DNA of 64,000 nucleotides from the NCBI RefSeq assembly GCF_000621565.1, contig NZ_JHXZ01000016.1, forward strand, positions 1-64,000, given 5' to 3'. How positions within the stretch are numbered: the stretch's first letter is position 1; every line of letters starts with the position of its first letter. The notes beneath the pieces are model-generated. The model was not told the origin of the DNA, did not search any database, and saw only the letters and a list, made by a program, of their open reading frames with translations. Shown here piece after piece: positions 1-8,084 of this stretch. A program made the position numbers and the translations under genes. The stretch is from Butyrivibrio sp. LB2008. Its GTDB lineage: Bacteria; Bacillota; Clostridia; Lachnospirales; Lachnospiraceae.

Positions 1-271
1 ATGATTCAATGTCACGACTGGAATAGATTCTGTTCATTGCTGCATAGGTCACAATCTTGAGCATCTGACGCGGTGAAGCCTGATTTTTTCTGATTCTGTC
101 ATAAGTGGAATACAGATCAGAAAGGTCCATTTCCTCCACAAAAGCACTTAAAAGGCGCACCGGATCGTCTGATGGAATAGAAATTTCTATGTCGAGCGGA
201 AGTTTGATTTGATGATACAAGGAAGAAACGGTATAATCTCCTTGTAAGATGTTGTTTAGTCGCATAAACAT
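1..271 (-). mobile_element. N-terminal part of an IS1182-like transposase, cut by the window edge
   Basis: An open frame of about 90 codons starts at ATG 271 (a second ATG lies at 265) and runs off the left edge with no stop. The residues after the start are typical of the N-terminal helical region of IS1182/IS5-group transposases, with the pattern LSDLYSTYDRI followed by NRIYSSRDIE. The catalytic DDE part lies outside the window, so it cannot be judged whether the element is intact. A terminator-like hairpin sits just upstream of the start, as is common in IS elements to block read-in transcription. The family call comes from motif memory, not from a search. Confidence 0.7.
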
Positions 272-281
272 ATTTTATCGC

Positions 282-306
282 AAAAACCGGGCTTTTCGAA
301 GCTCGG
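282..306 (-). terminator. Terminator-like hairpin upstream of the transposase
   Basis: On the minus strand a stem of 8 bases per side with one mismatch (287-294 with 299-306) and a CGAA loop is followed by five T residues (286-282). It lies between the presumed IS end and the transposase start, and would stop outside transcription from entering the transposase. Confidence 0.5.
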
Positions 307-330
307 CTTTGTGTTTTTCGGCATAAAAAT

Positions 331-357
331 GGAGCTGCGCACTAGTGCGACAGCCCC
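331..357. repeat. Probable IS terminal sequence with internal dyad
   Basis: A 27-base stretch with an imperfect dyad centred on ACTAGT ends in CAGCCCC. IS1182-type elements often end in a GGGGCTGTC-like terminal repeat, which this matches when read inward toward the transposase. The other end of the element is outside the window, so neither the inverted repeat nor a target duplication can be checked. Confidence 0.35.
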
Positions 358-380
358 TTTTATTAAAGATGCTACACAAT

Positions 381-427
381 AAAAAGCAGGTTTTCAACAG
401 CCCCTTTTCGCTGTTGAAAACCTGCTT
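381..427 (-). terminator. Rho-independent terminator after the Agr-like kinase/peptide unit
   Basis: Perfect 17-bp stem (384-400 with 411-427), 10-base loop, followed on the minus strand by a run of five T (385-381). It lies 20 bases downstream of the stop codon of the 15-codon peptide gene and is a convincing end of the response regulator-kinase-peptide transcript. Confidence 0.75.
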
Positions 428-446
428 AGTTTACCACTATGTTAAA

Positions 447-494
447 TCAATAAATACAATGAATTCCAATATAAACTATAATATCATCTAACAT
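447..494 (-). CDS. Putative 15-residue peptide downstream of the Agr-like kinase
   Basis: A very short frame, MLDDIIVYIGIHCIY then TGA, is preceded by AAAGGAGGG seven bases before the ATG, one of the best Shine-Dalgarno sequences in the window. It sits 139 bases downstream of the histidine kinase gene on the same strand and just before a strong terminator. The peptide is hydrophobic with an acidic start and one cysteine three residues from its end. The position suggests a signal or small regulatory peptide for the kinase, but there is no AgrB-type processing gene nearby and it is much shorter than known AgrD precursors. Existence as a translated gene is supported by the RBS; function is inference. 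Confidence 0.5.
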   Translation of the reverse strand: MLDDIIVYIGIHCIY

Positions 495-633
495 TATCGG
501 TCCCTCCTTTTCTGAGTAATTATATAGTTATGTTTTAAAATTTTTTCATTCAATGATTATATATTACACAAAACAAAACTAAATATCGTCACAAGAGAAC
601 CAAATGTATATTTTACGGAGTGAACGGCTTTTC

Positions 634-1953
634 TTATGCAGTCAGCATTATGGTCGTTCTCGCTGTAAAGATATTATTCTCACAACTAAGTTTCAAATTT
701 CCATCATATTTTTTTGCCACCCTCTCAATATTGGATATTCCAAATCCATGCGCCTCTTTTTCCTCCTTTGTAGTCTCAATTCTGTTCTCTCGAATCACAA
801 TATCTTTAACGCATGAATTCTTAACTGACAAAATCCATAAGTTCTTCTTAAGTATTGACTGTACCTCAATTTTTCTTTCACCTGTTACCTGTTTAGCAGC
901 TTCTATCGCATTATCAAGCAAATTTGAAATCAAAATAACCATATTGACATCTTCAACCCTATTTGACGGTATATTCCCATCAACAGTCATTATAATATCA
1001 TTTTGTATTGCAATTTTTGCCTTAGATTCCAACAAAGCATCTGCTATATAATTCCCGGTATCAAACATCTTTGTTCTATTTATTTCAATTGCATTATACA
1101 TTTTATCAATATATCTTACTGCCTGATCCATTTTATCATCTGTAATCAGCGATTTTAATACAAGAAGAAGATTTTTTATGTCATGTCTAAATCGCCTGAG
1201 TTCAACATTCTTCTCATTCATCTCAATGTATGAAGCTGTAATCTGTTTCATAGGTTCTTTAAGATTACCTATCATATTATTCATGGATGTATTCTGATCC
1301 CGAACCATAAAAACGTGCACAATCAAGAGCATAAGTAATATAAATGTTATAATACTTAAATTCTTCATCGTCACATTGGCTGTATCCGATTTATAAATTG
1401 CAGCTTCCAATAAACCATATGAAATATCCACACAAAAAAGAATGATGTACTCCATTGCTGTAAGTTTTGTGAAATAGACTTTTATGTAAGTTGCCCTTTT
1501 AAGCAAAACCAAAATTATAAGAAAGCAGAATACCAATAACTCTGTTATCAGAGTAAAAAAATCCGCATAAAAATTGTTATATATCTCATTACTGAGCCCG
1601 CCCCCAAATATATACTTAATATTATTAGCAATACAGTCAATAATGTTCCCATAAAACAATGCAATTACCAAAAAAATAGGTTTACGTCCATACTTTGTCC
1701 ACAAAAATGGTACAACACGTATAAGATACATAACGAGCATAATAAGGCATAGACATCCGGGGCCATAATTTATTATTGGTCTATACAGATAATTGACTAC
1801 AAAATAAAATACAATCCAAATCTTTTTGTTTTTCTTCTCACTTGGGAAAATAAAAAACTTCTCAAAAATAATCCAATAATTTACAATCACCAGCAATCCA
1901 CGCGCAGTATATATTGCAAAGATAATCCATAAATACTGACTCATATCTTCCAT
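634..1953 (-). CDS. AgrC-like membrane sensor histidine kinase (GHKL ATPase)
   Basis: A 439-residue protein with about six N-terminal membrane segments (residues 1-215), a short coiled linker, the phospho-acceptor box RRFRHDIKN with His257, the N box NLLDNAIEAA at about 344-353, and a G box HGFGISNI at about 402-409. This is the architecture of the peptide-sensing AgrC/VirS/ComD branch, with a GHKL ATPase and no classical HisKA dimerisation domain. It lies seven bases after the LytTR regulator gene, so the two are co-transcribed. The likely role is to sense an extracellular signal and phosphorylate the adjacent regulator. The ligand is unknown; the small peptide gene downstream is one candidate. 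Confidence 0.85.
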   Translation of the reverse strand: MEDMSQYLWIIFAIYTARGLLVIVNYWIIFEKFFIFPSEKKNKKIWIVFYFVVNYLYRPIINYGPGCLCLIMLVMYLIRVVPFLWTKYGRKPIFLVIALFYGNIIDCIANNIKYIFGGGLSNEIYNNFYADFFTLITELLVFCFLIILVLLKRATYIKVYFTKLTAMEYIILFCVDISYGLLEAAIYKSDTANVTMKNLSIITFILLMLLIVHVFMVRDQNTSMNNMIGNLKEPMKQITASYIEMNEKNVELRRFRHDIKNLLLVLKSLITDDKMDQAVRYIDKMYNAIEINRTKMFDTGNYIADALLESKAKIAIQNDIIMTVDGNIPSNRVEDVNMVILISNLLDNAIEAAKQVTGERKIEVQSILKKNLWILSVKNSCVKDIVIRENRIETTKEEKEAHGFGISNIERVAKKYDGNLKLSCENNIFTARTTIMLTA

Positions 1954-1959
1954 TTTGTC

Positions 1960-2676
1960 TCATCCCCCCACTCTCACAAGGTAATCTGCGTAGAAGCCAT
2001 TAAATTCCTTATACTTACGCCTGCTGATAAGCAATTTATCCCCTGTACTCATGGTAACTTCGCTGTGATTATAGGAATCAATCTGCGCAAGATTGATGAG
2101 AAATGATTTATAACACCTATAGAATTTTTTTTGCGAAAGACGTCCCTCTATTGCGCCGAGAGTCTCATGACACTCCATATCTTCCCGACCGTCGCAGAAA
2201 TGTAAGATACAGTTTTTCCCCATACCTTCAACATATGAGATTGTGCTTTCTTTAAAGAAATGATTTTCACCGTCAAGACGTATCTTAAGAACACCGTCTT
2301 CTTTCATCGTCTGCATAAAAGCATCAAGAACTTCACAGAATTTTTTATCATCGACAGGCTTTGTTAAAAACCTAAATGTGCCCACTTCAAAGGTATCAAA
2401 AACAATAGACGGATAACTGCTTACAAACACAATGGTAGAATTCTTATCGTGTTTGCGAATCTTCCTTGCAATATCAAGTCCGTTCGCTCCGTTATCTTCA
2501 AATTCATAGTCCATAAAGATCAAGTCATACTTCTTACCTGACTCTACAAGCTTCTCCCCTGCATCAAAAGTATCCAAAGAATACTCAAAATCTTTTTTCA
2601 CAGAATAATCAAGTACCTTATTACCAATATCACTACGCATAACTTTCGAATCATCACAAACTGCTATCCTAACCAT
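1960..2676 (-). CDS. LytTR-family response regulator (AgrA-like)
   Basis: A 238-residue cytoplasmic response regulator. The receiver domain spans about 1-120, with the acidic pair in VCDDS and the phospho-acceptor Asp56 in IFMDYEFED. A LytTR DNA-binding domain covers about 130-235 and contains the family pattern FYRCYKSFLINL. GAGGAG seven bases before the ATG fixes the start. It is the first gene of the unit with the AgrC-like kinase. LytTR regulators bind direct repeats in promoters and often control bacteriocins, exopolysaccharide or virulence; no target can be assigned here. No consensus promoter was found in the 140 bases upstream. Confidence 0.9.
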   Translation of the reverse strand: MVRIAVCDDSKVMRSDIGNKVLDYSVKKDFEYSLDTFDAGEKLVESGKKYDLIFMDYEFEDNGANGLDIARKIRKHDKNSTIVFVSSYPSIVFDTFEVGTFRFLTKPVDDKKFCEVLDAFMQTMKEDGVLKIRLDGENHFFKESTISYVEGMGKNCILHFCDGREDMECHETLGAIEGRLSQKKFYRCYKSFLINLAQIDSYNHSEVTMSTGDKLLISRRKYKEFNGFYADYLVRVGG

Positions 2677-2771
2677 GCCTAATCTCCTCGCCTTATAGTT
2701 TGTAACTCATATAAAATCAGCGTCCCCAACCACCTCTTTTTATTATGCCAAAATCCCCTCTTGCTATCAAC

Positions 2772-2801
2772 AAAAAAAGAGCATCCCATTTAAGAATGCT
2801 C
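2772..2801 (-). terminator. Terminator of the ECF transporter gene
   Basis: On the minus strand GAGCAT (2801-2796) pairs with ATGCTC (2784-2779), followed by seven T residues (2778-2772). It lies 17 bases downstream of the stop codon at 2818. Confidence 0.75.
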
Positions 2802-2817
2802 CTTAAAATCTGATGTT

Positions 2818-3567
2818 TTATTTTGTCCTATGACTGTTCCCCTTTAATATCGGGCTTATATGCTTATAAAGCACAAATGTTATAACGCTGTCCACAATGC
2901 CCTTTACAAGATTGAAAGGTGCAACAGCAAGCAGGCAGAATGTAGTTATGTTTGTGATAGCGGGATTTATGCTTGTTCCCATCTCCACAAATGCATTGAT
3001 GTCACATCCGTAAATGATCGCGTATGCAGGGAGAAGGAAGAATGCATTGAGGAACGATCCCGCAAGCGTAATACATAATGTTCCGACAATACAGCTTATA
3101 AGTGCAGTCTTTCTCGTCTTGCGAAGTCTGTAGATGATAGTGGCAGGTACGACAAAAGCCGCTCCGACAACGAAGTTCGCTATCTCTCCGACAAATCCTG
3201 AGCTTGTTCCCTTGATCACAATCTTTAAGAGGATCTTGATAAACTCGATCATAACGCCGGCAAAAGGTCCTGCCGCAAAGCCGCCAACAAGTGCCGGCAT
3301 ATCACTAAAGTCAAACTTATAAAAAGAAGGTGCAAACGGAAGTGGAAATTCCAATAGCATAAGAACAAAAGAAACAGCTGAAAAAACACCTATAATGGCC
3401 ATCTTTCTTACGCTTAACAGTCTCTCGTCCTGCTTTCCTTCCTTCTTTACCGCAACCTTTTCTACAGCTATCGTGATAACAAATGCAATTGCTACCAGGA
3501 TTATCAGCGCAGCAAAATACTGCCAGCTCTGTGCGATGGTCTCAAAAATACTCTGTTTTTCGTTCAT
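2818..3567 (-). CDS. ribU: ECF transporter substrate-binding component, probably riboflavin (RibU-like)
   Basis: A 249-residue integral membrane protein. From about residue 55 on it carries the RibU pattern: FSAVSFVLMLLEFPLPFAPS, KFDFSDMPALVGG, a helix with GVMIEFIKILLK, and SSGFVGEIANF. RibU is the S component that binds riboflavin outside the cell and works with a shared EcfA/EcfA'/EcfT module, which is not in this window. Compared with typical RibU (about 190 residues) there is an extra N-terminal membrane helix and a charged linker. The gene is monocistronic, with its own promoter and terminator. No FMN riboswitch is visible in the short 5' leader, which is unusual for ribU. Substrate is assigned by family motifs. 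Confidence 0.8.
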   Translation of the reverse strand: MNEKQSIFETIAQSWQYFAALIILVAIAFVITIAVEKVAVKKEGKQDERLLSVRKMAIIGVFSAVSFVLMLLEFPLPFAPSFYKFDFSDMPALVGGFAAGPFAGVMIEFIKILLKIVIKGTSSGFVGEIANFVVGAAFVVPATIIYRLRKTRKTALISCIVGTLCITLAGSFLNAFFLLPAYAIIYGCDINAFVEMGTSINPAITNITTFCLLAVAPFNLVKGIVDSVITFVLYKHISPILKGNSHRTK

Positions 3568-3641
3568 TCGTCCCTATCCTTCCCAACAAATCCGATAAAA
3601 TAACGTATTTTGTATAAAAAAATTGTAAAAAATTCAAAATT

Positions 3642-3670
3642 ATGGTATTCTCAATGCTCTTTCTTGTCAA
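3642..3670 (-). promoter_or_regulatory. Promoter of the ribU-like gene
   Basis: Minus-strand TTGACA (3670-3665), 17-base spacer, TACCAT (3647-3642), about 75 bases before the start codon. Its -35 box faces the -35 box of the divergent plus-strand promoter, only six bases apart. Confidence 0.6.
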
Positions 3671-3676
3671 GAATGT

Positions 3677-3706
3677 TTGACAAAAAAACCTATGCGTAAC
3701 TATAAT
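3677..3706 (+). promoter_or_regulatory. Consensus sigma-A promoter of the HD-GYP gene
   Basis: TTGACA (3677-3682), 18-base spacer, perfect TATAAT (3701-3706), 43 bases before the ATG at 3749. With the divergent promoter it forms the dyad TGTCAA-N6-TTGACA (3665-3682). Confidence 0.8.
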
Positions 3707-3748
3707 AAATTATCATTATTTAGATTTTTTGTTTTTAATGAGGGGATA

Positions 3749-4840
3749 ATGAAAAGAATTCTTACACGCAAGCTCGTACCCGGTATGGTGCTTGCAAATG
3801 ATGTACACACTTATAATTCCAGTTTGAAGCTTCTTGACAAAGGAACCGTCCTTGAGGACAAAGACATTGCCAGGTTGGCTTTCTATTCAATTATCGATGT
3901 TCTTATCGAGGATGACCTCGTCGAACTTGAGAATGAGTTCGTCGACATAACCAACGATGAAGGACTCACTTATTCTGAGCGTATCAAACAATCACCTGAG
4001 TTTAAAGAATTTAAGCACAGTTTCGAGGAATGCGCCGAGAAATTTGAGCATACCATTAAGGATATTATCGAGAACAACAGAGATCTTGTATTTGATGATA
4101 TGATGGCTCCCATCTATGGTCTTCTTGAAAAGGGAAGATCTTCGACCAATATCTTCGATATGCTTCACAATCTTAGATCCTATGATGATGCAACATTTAC
4201 ACACAGCATCAATGTTGCCCTGATTTCAAACATCCTTGCCCAGTGGCTTAAATGGGATGAATCGGAAGTTGAGATTGCTACTCAGTCAGGTCTTTTCCAT
4301 GACATCGGCAAACTCCTGATTCCGGATGAGATTATCAGAAAGCCCGACAAGCTCACAGAGGATGAATACACACTTATGCAGACTCATCCGCAGCGCGGAT
4401 ATGAGATAATAAAGAATCTTAACATCAGTCAGCATATCAAGAATGCAACGCTTATGCATCACGAGAGATGCGACGGATCGGGATATCCTCTTAAGATTCG
4501 CGGTCCTCAGATTGATAAATTCGGTAAACTTGTTGCCATTGCAGACGTCTATGACGCAATGACAAGTGCCCGCTACTATCGCGGTCCTCTTTGTCCGTTT
4601 ATTGCGATATCAATGTTCGAGGAAGAAGGTTACCAAAAATACGATCCCGAGATGATAATCGCATTTTTGCAGAACATAGTTAACACTTACCTTCTCAATA
4701 CAGTTCGTCTCAGTACAGGCGAAGTAGGCGAGATTATTTTCATCAACAAGATGCACCTTTCCCGCCCGACTGTCAAAGTTGGCAATGACTATATCGATCT
4801 GACCAAGTGTCCTGATGTTTACATCAAAGAGATCATTTAA
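3749..4840 (+). CDS. HD-GYP domain cyclic-di-GMP phosphodiesterase
   Basis: A 363-residue cytoplasmic protein. The start is the ATG at 3749, four bases after GAGGGG; the longer in-frame TTG at 3677 is rejected because it is the promoter -35 box. The N-terminal 130 residues have the fold seen in many Firmicute HD-GYP proteins (DUF3391-like start MKRILTRKLVPGMVLA). The catalytic domain has H-D-I-G-K at about 184-188, the HH pair, and the signature HHERCDGSGYP at about 237-247, followed by ADVYDAMTSARYYR. All metal ligands and the GYP motif are present, so hydrolysis of c-di-GMP to pGpG/GMP is expected. There is no receiver or membrane domain, so the input is unclear. c-di-GMP often governs motility versus surface polysaccharide. 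Confidence 0.88.
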   Translation: MKRILTRKLVPGMVLANDVHTYNSSLKLLDKGTVLEDKDIARLAFYSIIDVLIEDDLVELENEFVDITNDEGLTYSERIKQSPEFKEFKHSFEECAEKFEHTIKDIIENNRDLVFDDMMAPIYGLLEKGRSSTNIFDMLHNLRSYDDATFTHSINVALISNILAQWLKWDESEVEIATQSGLFHDIGKLLIPDEIIRKPDKLTEDEYTLMQTHPQRGYEIIKNLNISQHIKNATLMHHERCDGSGYPLKIRGPQIDKFGKLVAIADVYDAMTSARYYRGPLCPFIAISMFEEEGYQKYDPEMIIAFLQNIVNTYLLNTVRLSTGEVGEIIFINKMHLSRPTVKVGNDYIDLTKCPDVYIKEII

Positions 4841-4866
4841 GATTATTTATAAAAGAAAATATAGAA

Positions 4867-4892
4867 GGCGATCAATCATCTGATTGACCGCC
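4867..4892. terminator. Terminator between convergent HD-GYP and murA genes
   Basis: Stem GGCG-A-TCAATCA with TGATTGA-C-CGCC lies between the stop of the plus-strand HD-GYP gene and that of minus-strand murA. T-rich sequence follows on the plus strand (TTATTTATT), so it probably serves both directions, though the T tract is weak. Confidence 0.6.
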
Positions 4893-4921
4893 TTATTTAT
4901 TATCAAAAAAGATTATATCCT

Positions 4922-6214
4922 TTATGCATTTCTAAGTCTGAATTTCTGCATTTCTCTCTCGCTCTCGACTTTCTCGATGTGAGCTCCAAGTTCACGAAGT
5001 TTCTTATCAAAATCTTCGTATCCACGTTCAATATACTTGATATCTTCTATTGTGGAGATACCGTCTGCAGTAAGTGCTGCAATAACGAGCGCTGCGCCTG
5101 CTCTTAAATCAGGAGCCGAAACTGTTGCTCCCGTATACTTGTTGACGCCCTCAACTATAGCTGAGCTTCCTTCAACTTTAATACTTGCGCCCATTCTTGT
5201 AAGTTCATCTACATACTTAAATCTGTTTTCGAAAATACTCTCTGTAACAACACTTATCCCACTTGCAAGTCCAAGCGCAACCGTCATCTGCGGCTGCATA
5301 TCCGTAGGAAATCCCGGATAAGGAAGTGTTTTAACATGTGTATTCTGAAGTCTCTTTGTTGTGACAACACGAACTGCGTCGTCAGACTCATGAATCTGAC
5401 ATCCCATCTCGATAAGCTTGGCACTTATTGATTCAAGATGTTTGGGAATAACATTTTTGACTGTTATATCACCTCTTGTTGCTGCTGCAGCAAGCATAAA
5501 TGTTCCCGCTTCGATCTGATCCGGTATAATGGCATATTCTGTACCATGAAGTTTCTCTACGCCCTTAATCCTGATAACATCAGTACCTGCGCCTTTTATA
5601 TTGGCCCCCATACTGTTAAGGAAGTTGGCAAAATCAACTACATGAGGCTCTTTAGCCGCATTTTCAATGATAGTCTGTCCCTCTGCCATGACAGCTGCCA
5701 TCATAATATTGATTGTAGCGCCTACACTTACAACATCCAGATAGATATGATTACCAACAAGTGCGTCTGCACGAGCTGCAATTATACCATGTTCGATATT
5801 AACCGATGCACCAAGAGCGTTAAACCCTTTTATATGCTGATCTATAGGACGAAGACCGATATTACAACCTCCGGGAAGCGCTACGCCTGCCTTCTTGTAT
5901 TTACCAAGAAGAGCTCCCAAAAGATAATATGATGCTCTTATTTTTTTGATGTAATCATTCTCAATTACATAGTCTCTGATCTGCGAAGCACAAATCTTTA
6001 CAGAATGTCTGCCTGTTCTCTTGACAATTGCACCTATACTCTCGATAGCCTGCAACATTACATTTGTGTCTGATTCATCAGGCATGTTCTCTATATGAAC
6101 AACTTCGTCCGTCATAGTCGAAGCTGCCAAAATCGCCAGTGCAGCGTTTTTAGCGCCTCCTATCTCCACCTCACCTACAAGCGGATTACCGCCTTTAATA
6201 ATATACTTCTCCAT
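4922..6214 (-). CDS. murA: UDP-N-acetylglucosamine 1-carboxyvinyltransferase
   Basis: A 430-residue cytoplasmic enzyme that transfers enolpyruvate from PEP to UDP-GlcNAc, the first committed step of peptidoglycan precursor synthesis. Visible motifs: GGAKNAALAILAA at about 19-31 with the PEP/substrate lysine, the active-site loop LPGGCNIGLRP with Cys117 (the fosfomycin target), and FPTDMQPQ carrying the catalytic aspartate. Length matches the family. The ATG at 6214 is chosen because AAAGG lies seven bases upstream; an in-frame TTG two codons earlier is less likely. It has its own promoter. Low-GC Gram-positives often have two murA paralogues, and this window does not show which one this is. 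Confidence 0.95.
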   Translation of the reverse strand: MEKYIIKGGNPLVGEVEIGGAKNAALAILAASTMTDEVVHIENMPDESDTNVMLQAIESIGAIVKRTGRHSVKICASQIRDYVIENDYIKKIRASYYLLGALLGKYKKAGVALPGGCNIGLRPIDQHIKGFNALGASVNIEHGIIAARADALVGNHIYLDVVSVGATINIMMAAVMAEGQTIIENAAKEPHVVDFANFLNSMGANIKGAGTDVIRIKGVEKLHGTEYAIIPDQIEAGTFMLAAAATRGDITVKNVIPKHLESISAKLIEMGCQIHESDDAVRVVTTKRLQNTHVKTLPYPGFPTDMQPQMTVALGLASGISVVTESIFENRFKYVDELTRMGASIKVEGSSAIVEGVNKYTGATVSAPDLRAGAALVIAALTADGISTIEDIKYIERGYEDFDKKLRELGAHIEKVESEREMQKFRLRNA

Positions 6215-6288
6215 ATACAAGCCTTTCCCTGTCGGGTAATTTTACCGCAAATGCAGTAACCACCTAAATTACTCACGACCATTTTATA

Positions 6289-6317
6289 TTAATAGCACAA
6301 TACCAACACTGTGTCAA
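6289..6317 (-). promoter_or_regulatory. Promoter of murA
   Basis: Minus-strand TTGACA (6317-6312), 17-base spacer, TATTAA (6294-6289), giving a leader of about 70 bases before the murA ATG. Confidence 0.7.
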
Positions 6318-6351
6318 AACAAGCAGAGCCCCCATGGTATCGGTGCTTTGC

Positions 6352-6383
6352 ACGATATACGCGGCTTACGGCGCGTATATCGT
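6352..6383. repeat. Perfect 11-bp inverted repeat between the M23 gene and murA
   Basis: ACGATATACGC (6352-6362) pairs with GCGTATATCGT (6373-6383) around a 10-base loop, next to a small GTGC-TTT-GCAC hairpin. There is no T run on either side, so it is not a standard terminator. It lies upstream of the murA promoter and could be a protein-binding site or an RNA processing/stability element at the 3' end of the M23 mRNA. Confidence 0.5.
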
Positions 6384-6415
6384 AACTTACTGAATATAAT
6401 ATCTCTTTATATCTG

Positions 6416-8056
6416 TTAATTCAGATAATCTAACGGATTTACCTGCGATCCGCCAACCAGGATCTCGAAATGTAAGTGAGGTCCCGTTGATACACCGGTA
6501 TTACCGGAAAGTGCGATCTTCTCTCCCTGTTCTACAGTCTGTCCTACTTTAACCAGGATCTTGGAGAGATGTCCGTATCTCGTCTCCCTTCCGTCATTGT
6601 GCTTGATATATACACAATATCCGTATCCGCTTCCCCATCCGGCTCTGGTAACGGTTCCCGCTGCCGATGCCGAAACGGCTGTTCCTACAGGAGTTGCCCA
6701 GTCAACACCTTTGTGGTATGAACTTGCTCCCTTTGTAGGTCTGTTTCTTCTTCCGAATCCGGAAGAGAATCTTCCTCCTGATATAGGTTTGATATATGTC
6801 GGAGGATCCAGTTTTCCTCTCATAATAACTTTAGGAACTGCAAGCGTATTGATAAGTTCATTTTCATTTTCACGCGAAACAACACTGTCATTGACATAAG
6901 TAACTCTGTCAACTACCTCATGTTCACCGGCCGAAGGTTCCTGCAATACCTTTGTCTGGTTCTTAAACCATGAGTTATTTTGAACTTCCTGTACTTTCGC
7001 CTCATAACTTTCTTTAATATACTTTCGTGTCGTATATTGTATTGAAAGCTCAGGCTTCGGAACATTAACCGTTATTTCGTCCTGAGGTCTTATAACCGAG
7101 AACTCATCTTCAAGTTTACCGGGATTCATTGCAATAAGCTCATCAATAGAAAGATTATGATAAGTCGCTATACTTCCAAGAGTATCTCCGGTCTGTACTT
7201 CGTAAATTTCCTTGTTTTCCTTATCTTTGGTAACCTCTTCAATAGCTGTCGCCAAACTTACGAGCTGGTTTTCGGGAAGATAACTTTCTACGATCTCAAC
7301 CTTATCATTGAACTTCATTTCTATAAGTTTCTCTTGATTTGCCGCGTCGTCTTTAACAATTCCTACCTGTTCAAGATAGTCGTCAAATTTCATATATTTG
7401 GAATCGGGAGCTGCCTTACTGACCGAATCGGTGATCAGCTCATTCAGACCAAGTTCCGGAAAAGCCAGATCCAGCTCTTCGTCTTTCTTTTTAACCTCTT
7501 CCTTACTGCGTATCTGTGCAGTCAATACGTTAACTTCTCTGGACGGATCCACAGTAAGCTCAACCGCAAATTCATCTCTGGCATCACGCTTTGAAACAGC
7601 TGTCTCCAAAAGTTCATTAACCTGATCTATATTTTTAAGACTGATTGAATAATCGTTTATTTTTATCGTATACGCTCTGTTAAACGTAGTTTCCTGCATG
7701 TTCTGCTTAAGTATACTAACCATCTTGCCGGATAGTCTGTCGGGAGAGTCAACAACTCCCCACATGATATTCTGTCCCTCAATAGAAAGGTTAGTCTTGG
7801 CAAGAGTCAGTTCATCCGCACTCTTTCCCTTTGCTATTGCCCTTCGTGCATCTCTGTATGCTTTATATGCATCCTCACGAGAGCCGACATGACCGACTTC
7901 CTTGTCATTAAGCTTTACCGTAAAATAGTTGTCAGCATTTTTCTCATAGTTTATCATGTTTGGCATAAACATAATCCATAAAAAAATGACGATCAATGCC
8001 GATTGCAAGAACCATATTTTAATCTTCTTTTTAAAAACCGTATCTTTTAAATTCAT
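6416..8056 (-). CDS. Membrane-anchored M23 peptidase with LysM and G5 domains
   Basis: A 546-residue wall endopeptidase. One N-terminal membrane helix (about 12-31) anchors it with the catalytic part outside. A long helical region follows, then a LysM repeat (VQTGDTLGSIATYHNLS, about 285-330), a G5-type segment ending in VPKVIMRG, and a C-terminal LytM/M23 domain (about 440-546). The zinc and catalytic residues are present: His448 and Asp452 in HKGVDW, His496 in GHLS, and the HLH motif at 527-529. Such proteins cut peptidoglycan cross-links, often during division or sporulation. It is probably co-transcribed with the coiled-coil membrane protein upstream (28-base gap) and lies upstream of murA, which has a separate promoter. 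Confidence 0.88.
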   Translation of the reverse strand: MNLKDTVFKKKIKIWFLQSALIVIFLWIMFMPNMINYEKNADNYFTVKLNDKEVGHVGSREDAYKAYRDARRAIAKGKSADELTLAKTNLSIEGQNIMWGVVDSPDRLSGKMVSILKQNMQETTFNRAYTIKINDYSISLKNIDQVNELLETAVSKRDARDEFAVELTVDPSREVNVLTAQIRSKEEVKKKDEELDLAFPELGLNELITDSVSKAAPDSKYMKFDDYLEQVGIVKDDAANQEKLIEMKFNDKVEIVESYLPENQLVSLATAIEEVTKDKENKEIYEVQTGDTLGSIATYHNLSIDELIAMNPGKLEDEFSVIRPQDEITVNVPKPELSIQYTTRKYIKESYEAKVQEVQNNSWFKNQTKVLQEPSAGEHEVVDRVTYVNDSVVSRENENELINTLAVPKVIMRGKLDPPTYIKPISGGRFSSGFGRRNRPTKGASSYHKGVDWATPVGTAVSASAAGTVTRAGWGSGYGYCVYIKHNDGRETRYGHLSKILVKVGQTVEQGEKIALSGNTGVSTGPHLHFEILVGGSQVNPLDYLN

Positions 8057-8084
8057 CGCGTAAAAGTCTTTCTATATAAGCTAA

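Noticed and set aside
3568..3664. FMN riboswitch before the ribU-like gene
   Set aside because: The leader is too short and no conserved aptamer pieces were seen.
3677..3748. Upstream TTG start giving 24 more residues to the HD-GYP protein
   Set aside because: This stretch is the consensus promoter; ATG 3749 has GAGGGG in front.
6352..6383. Hairpin read as terminator of the M23 gene
   Set aside because: No T run on either strand; listed as an inverted repeat instead.
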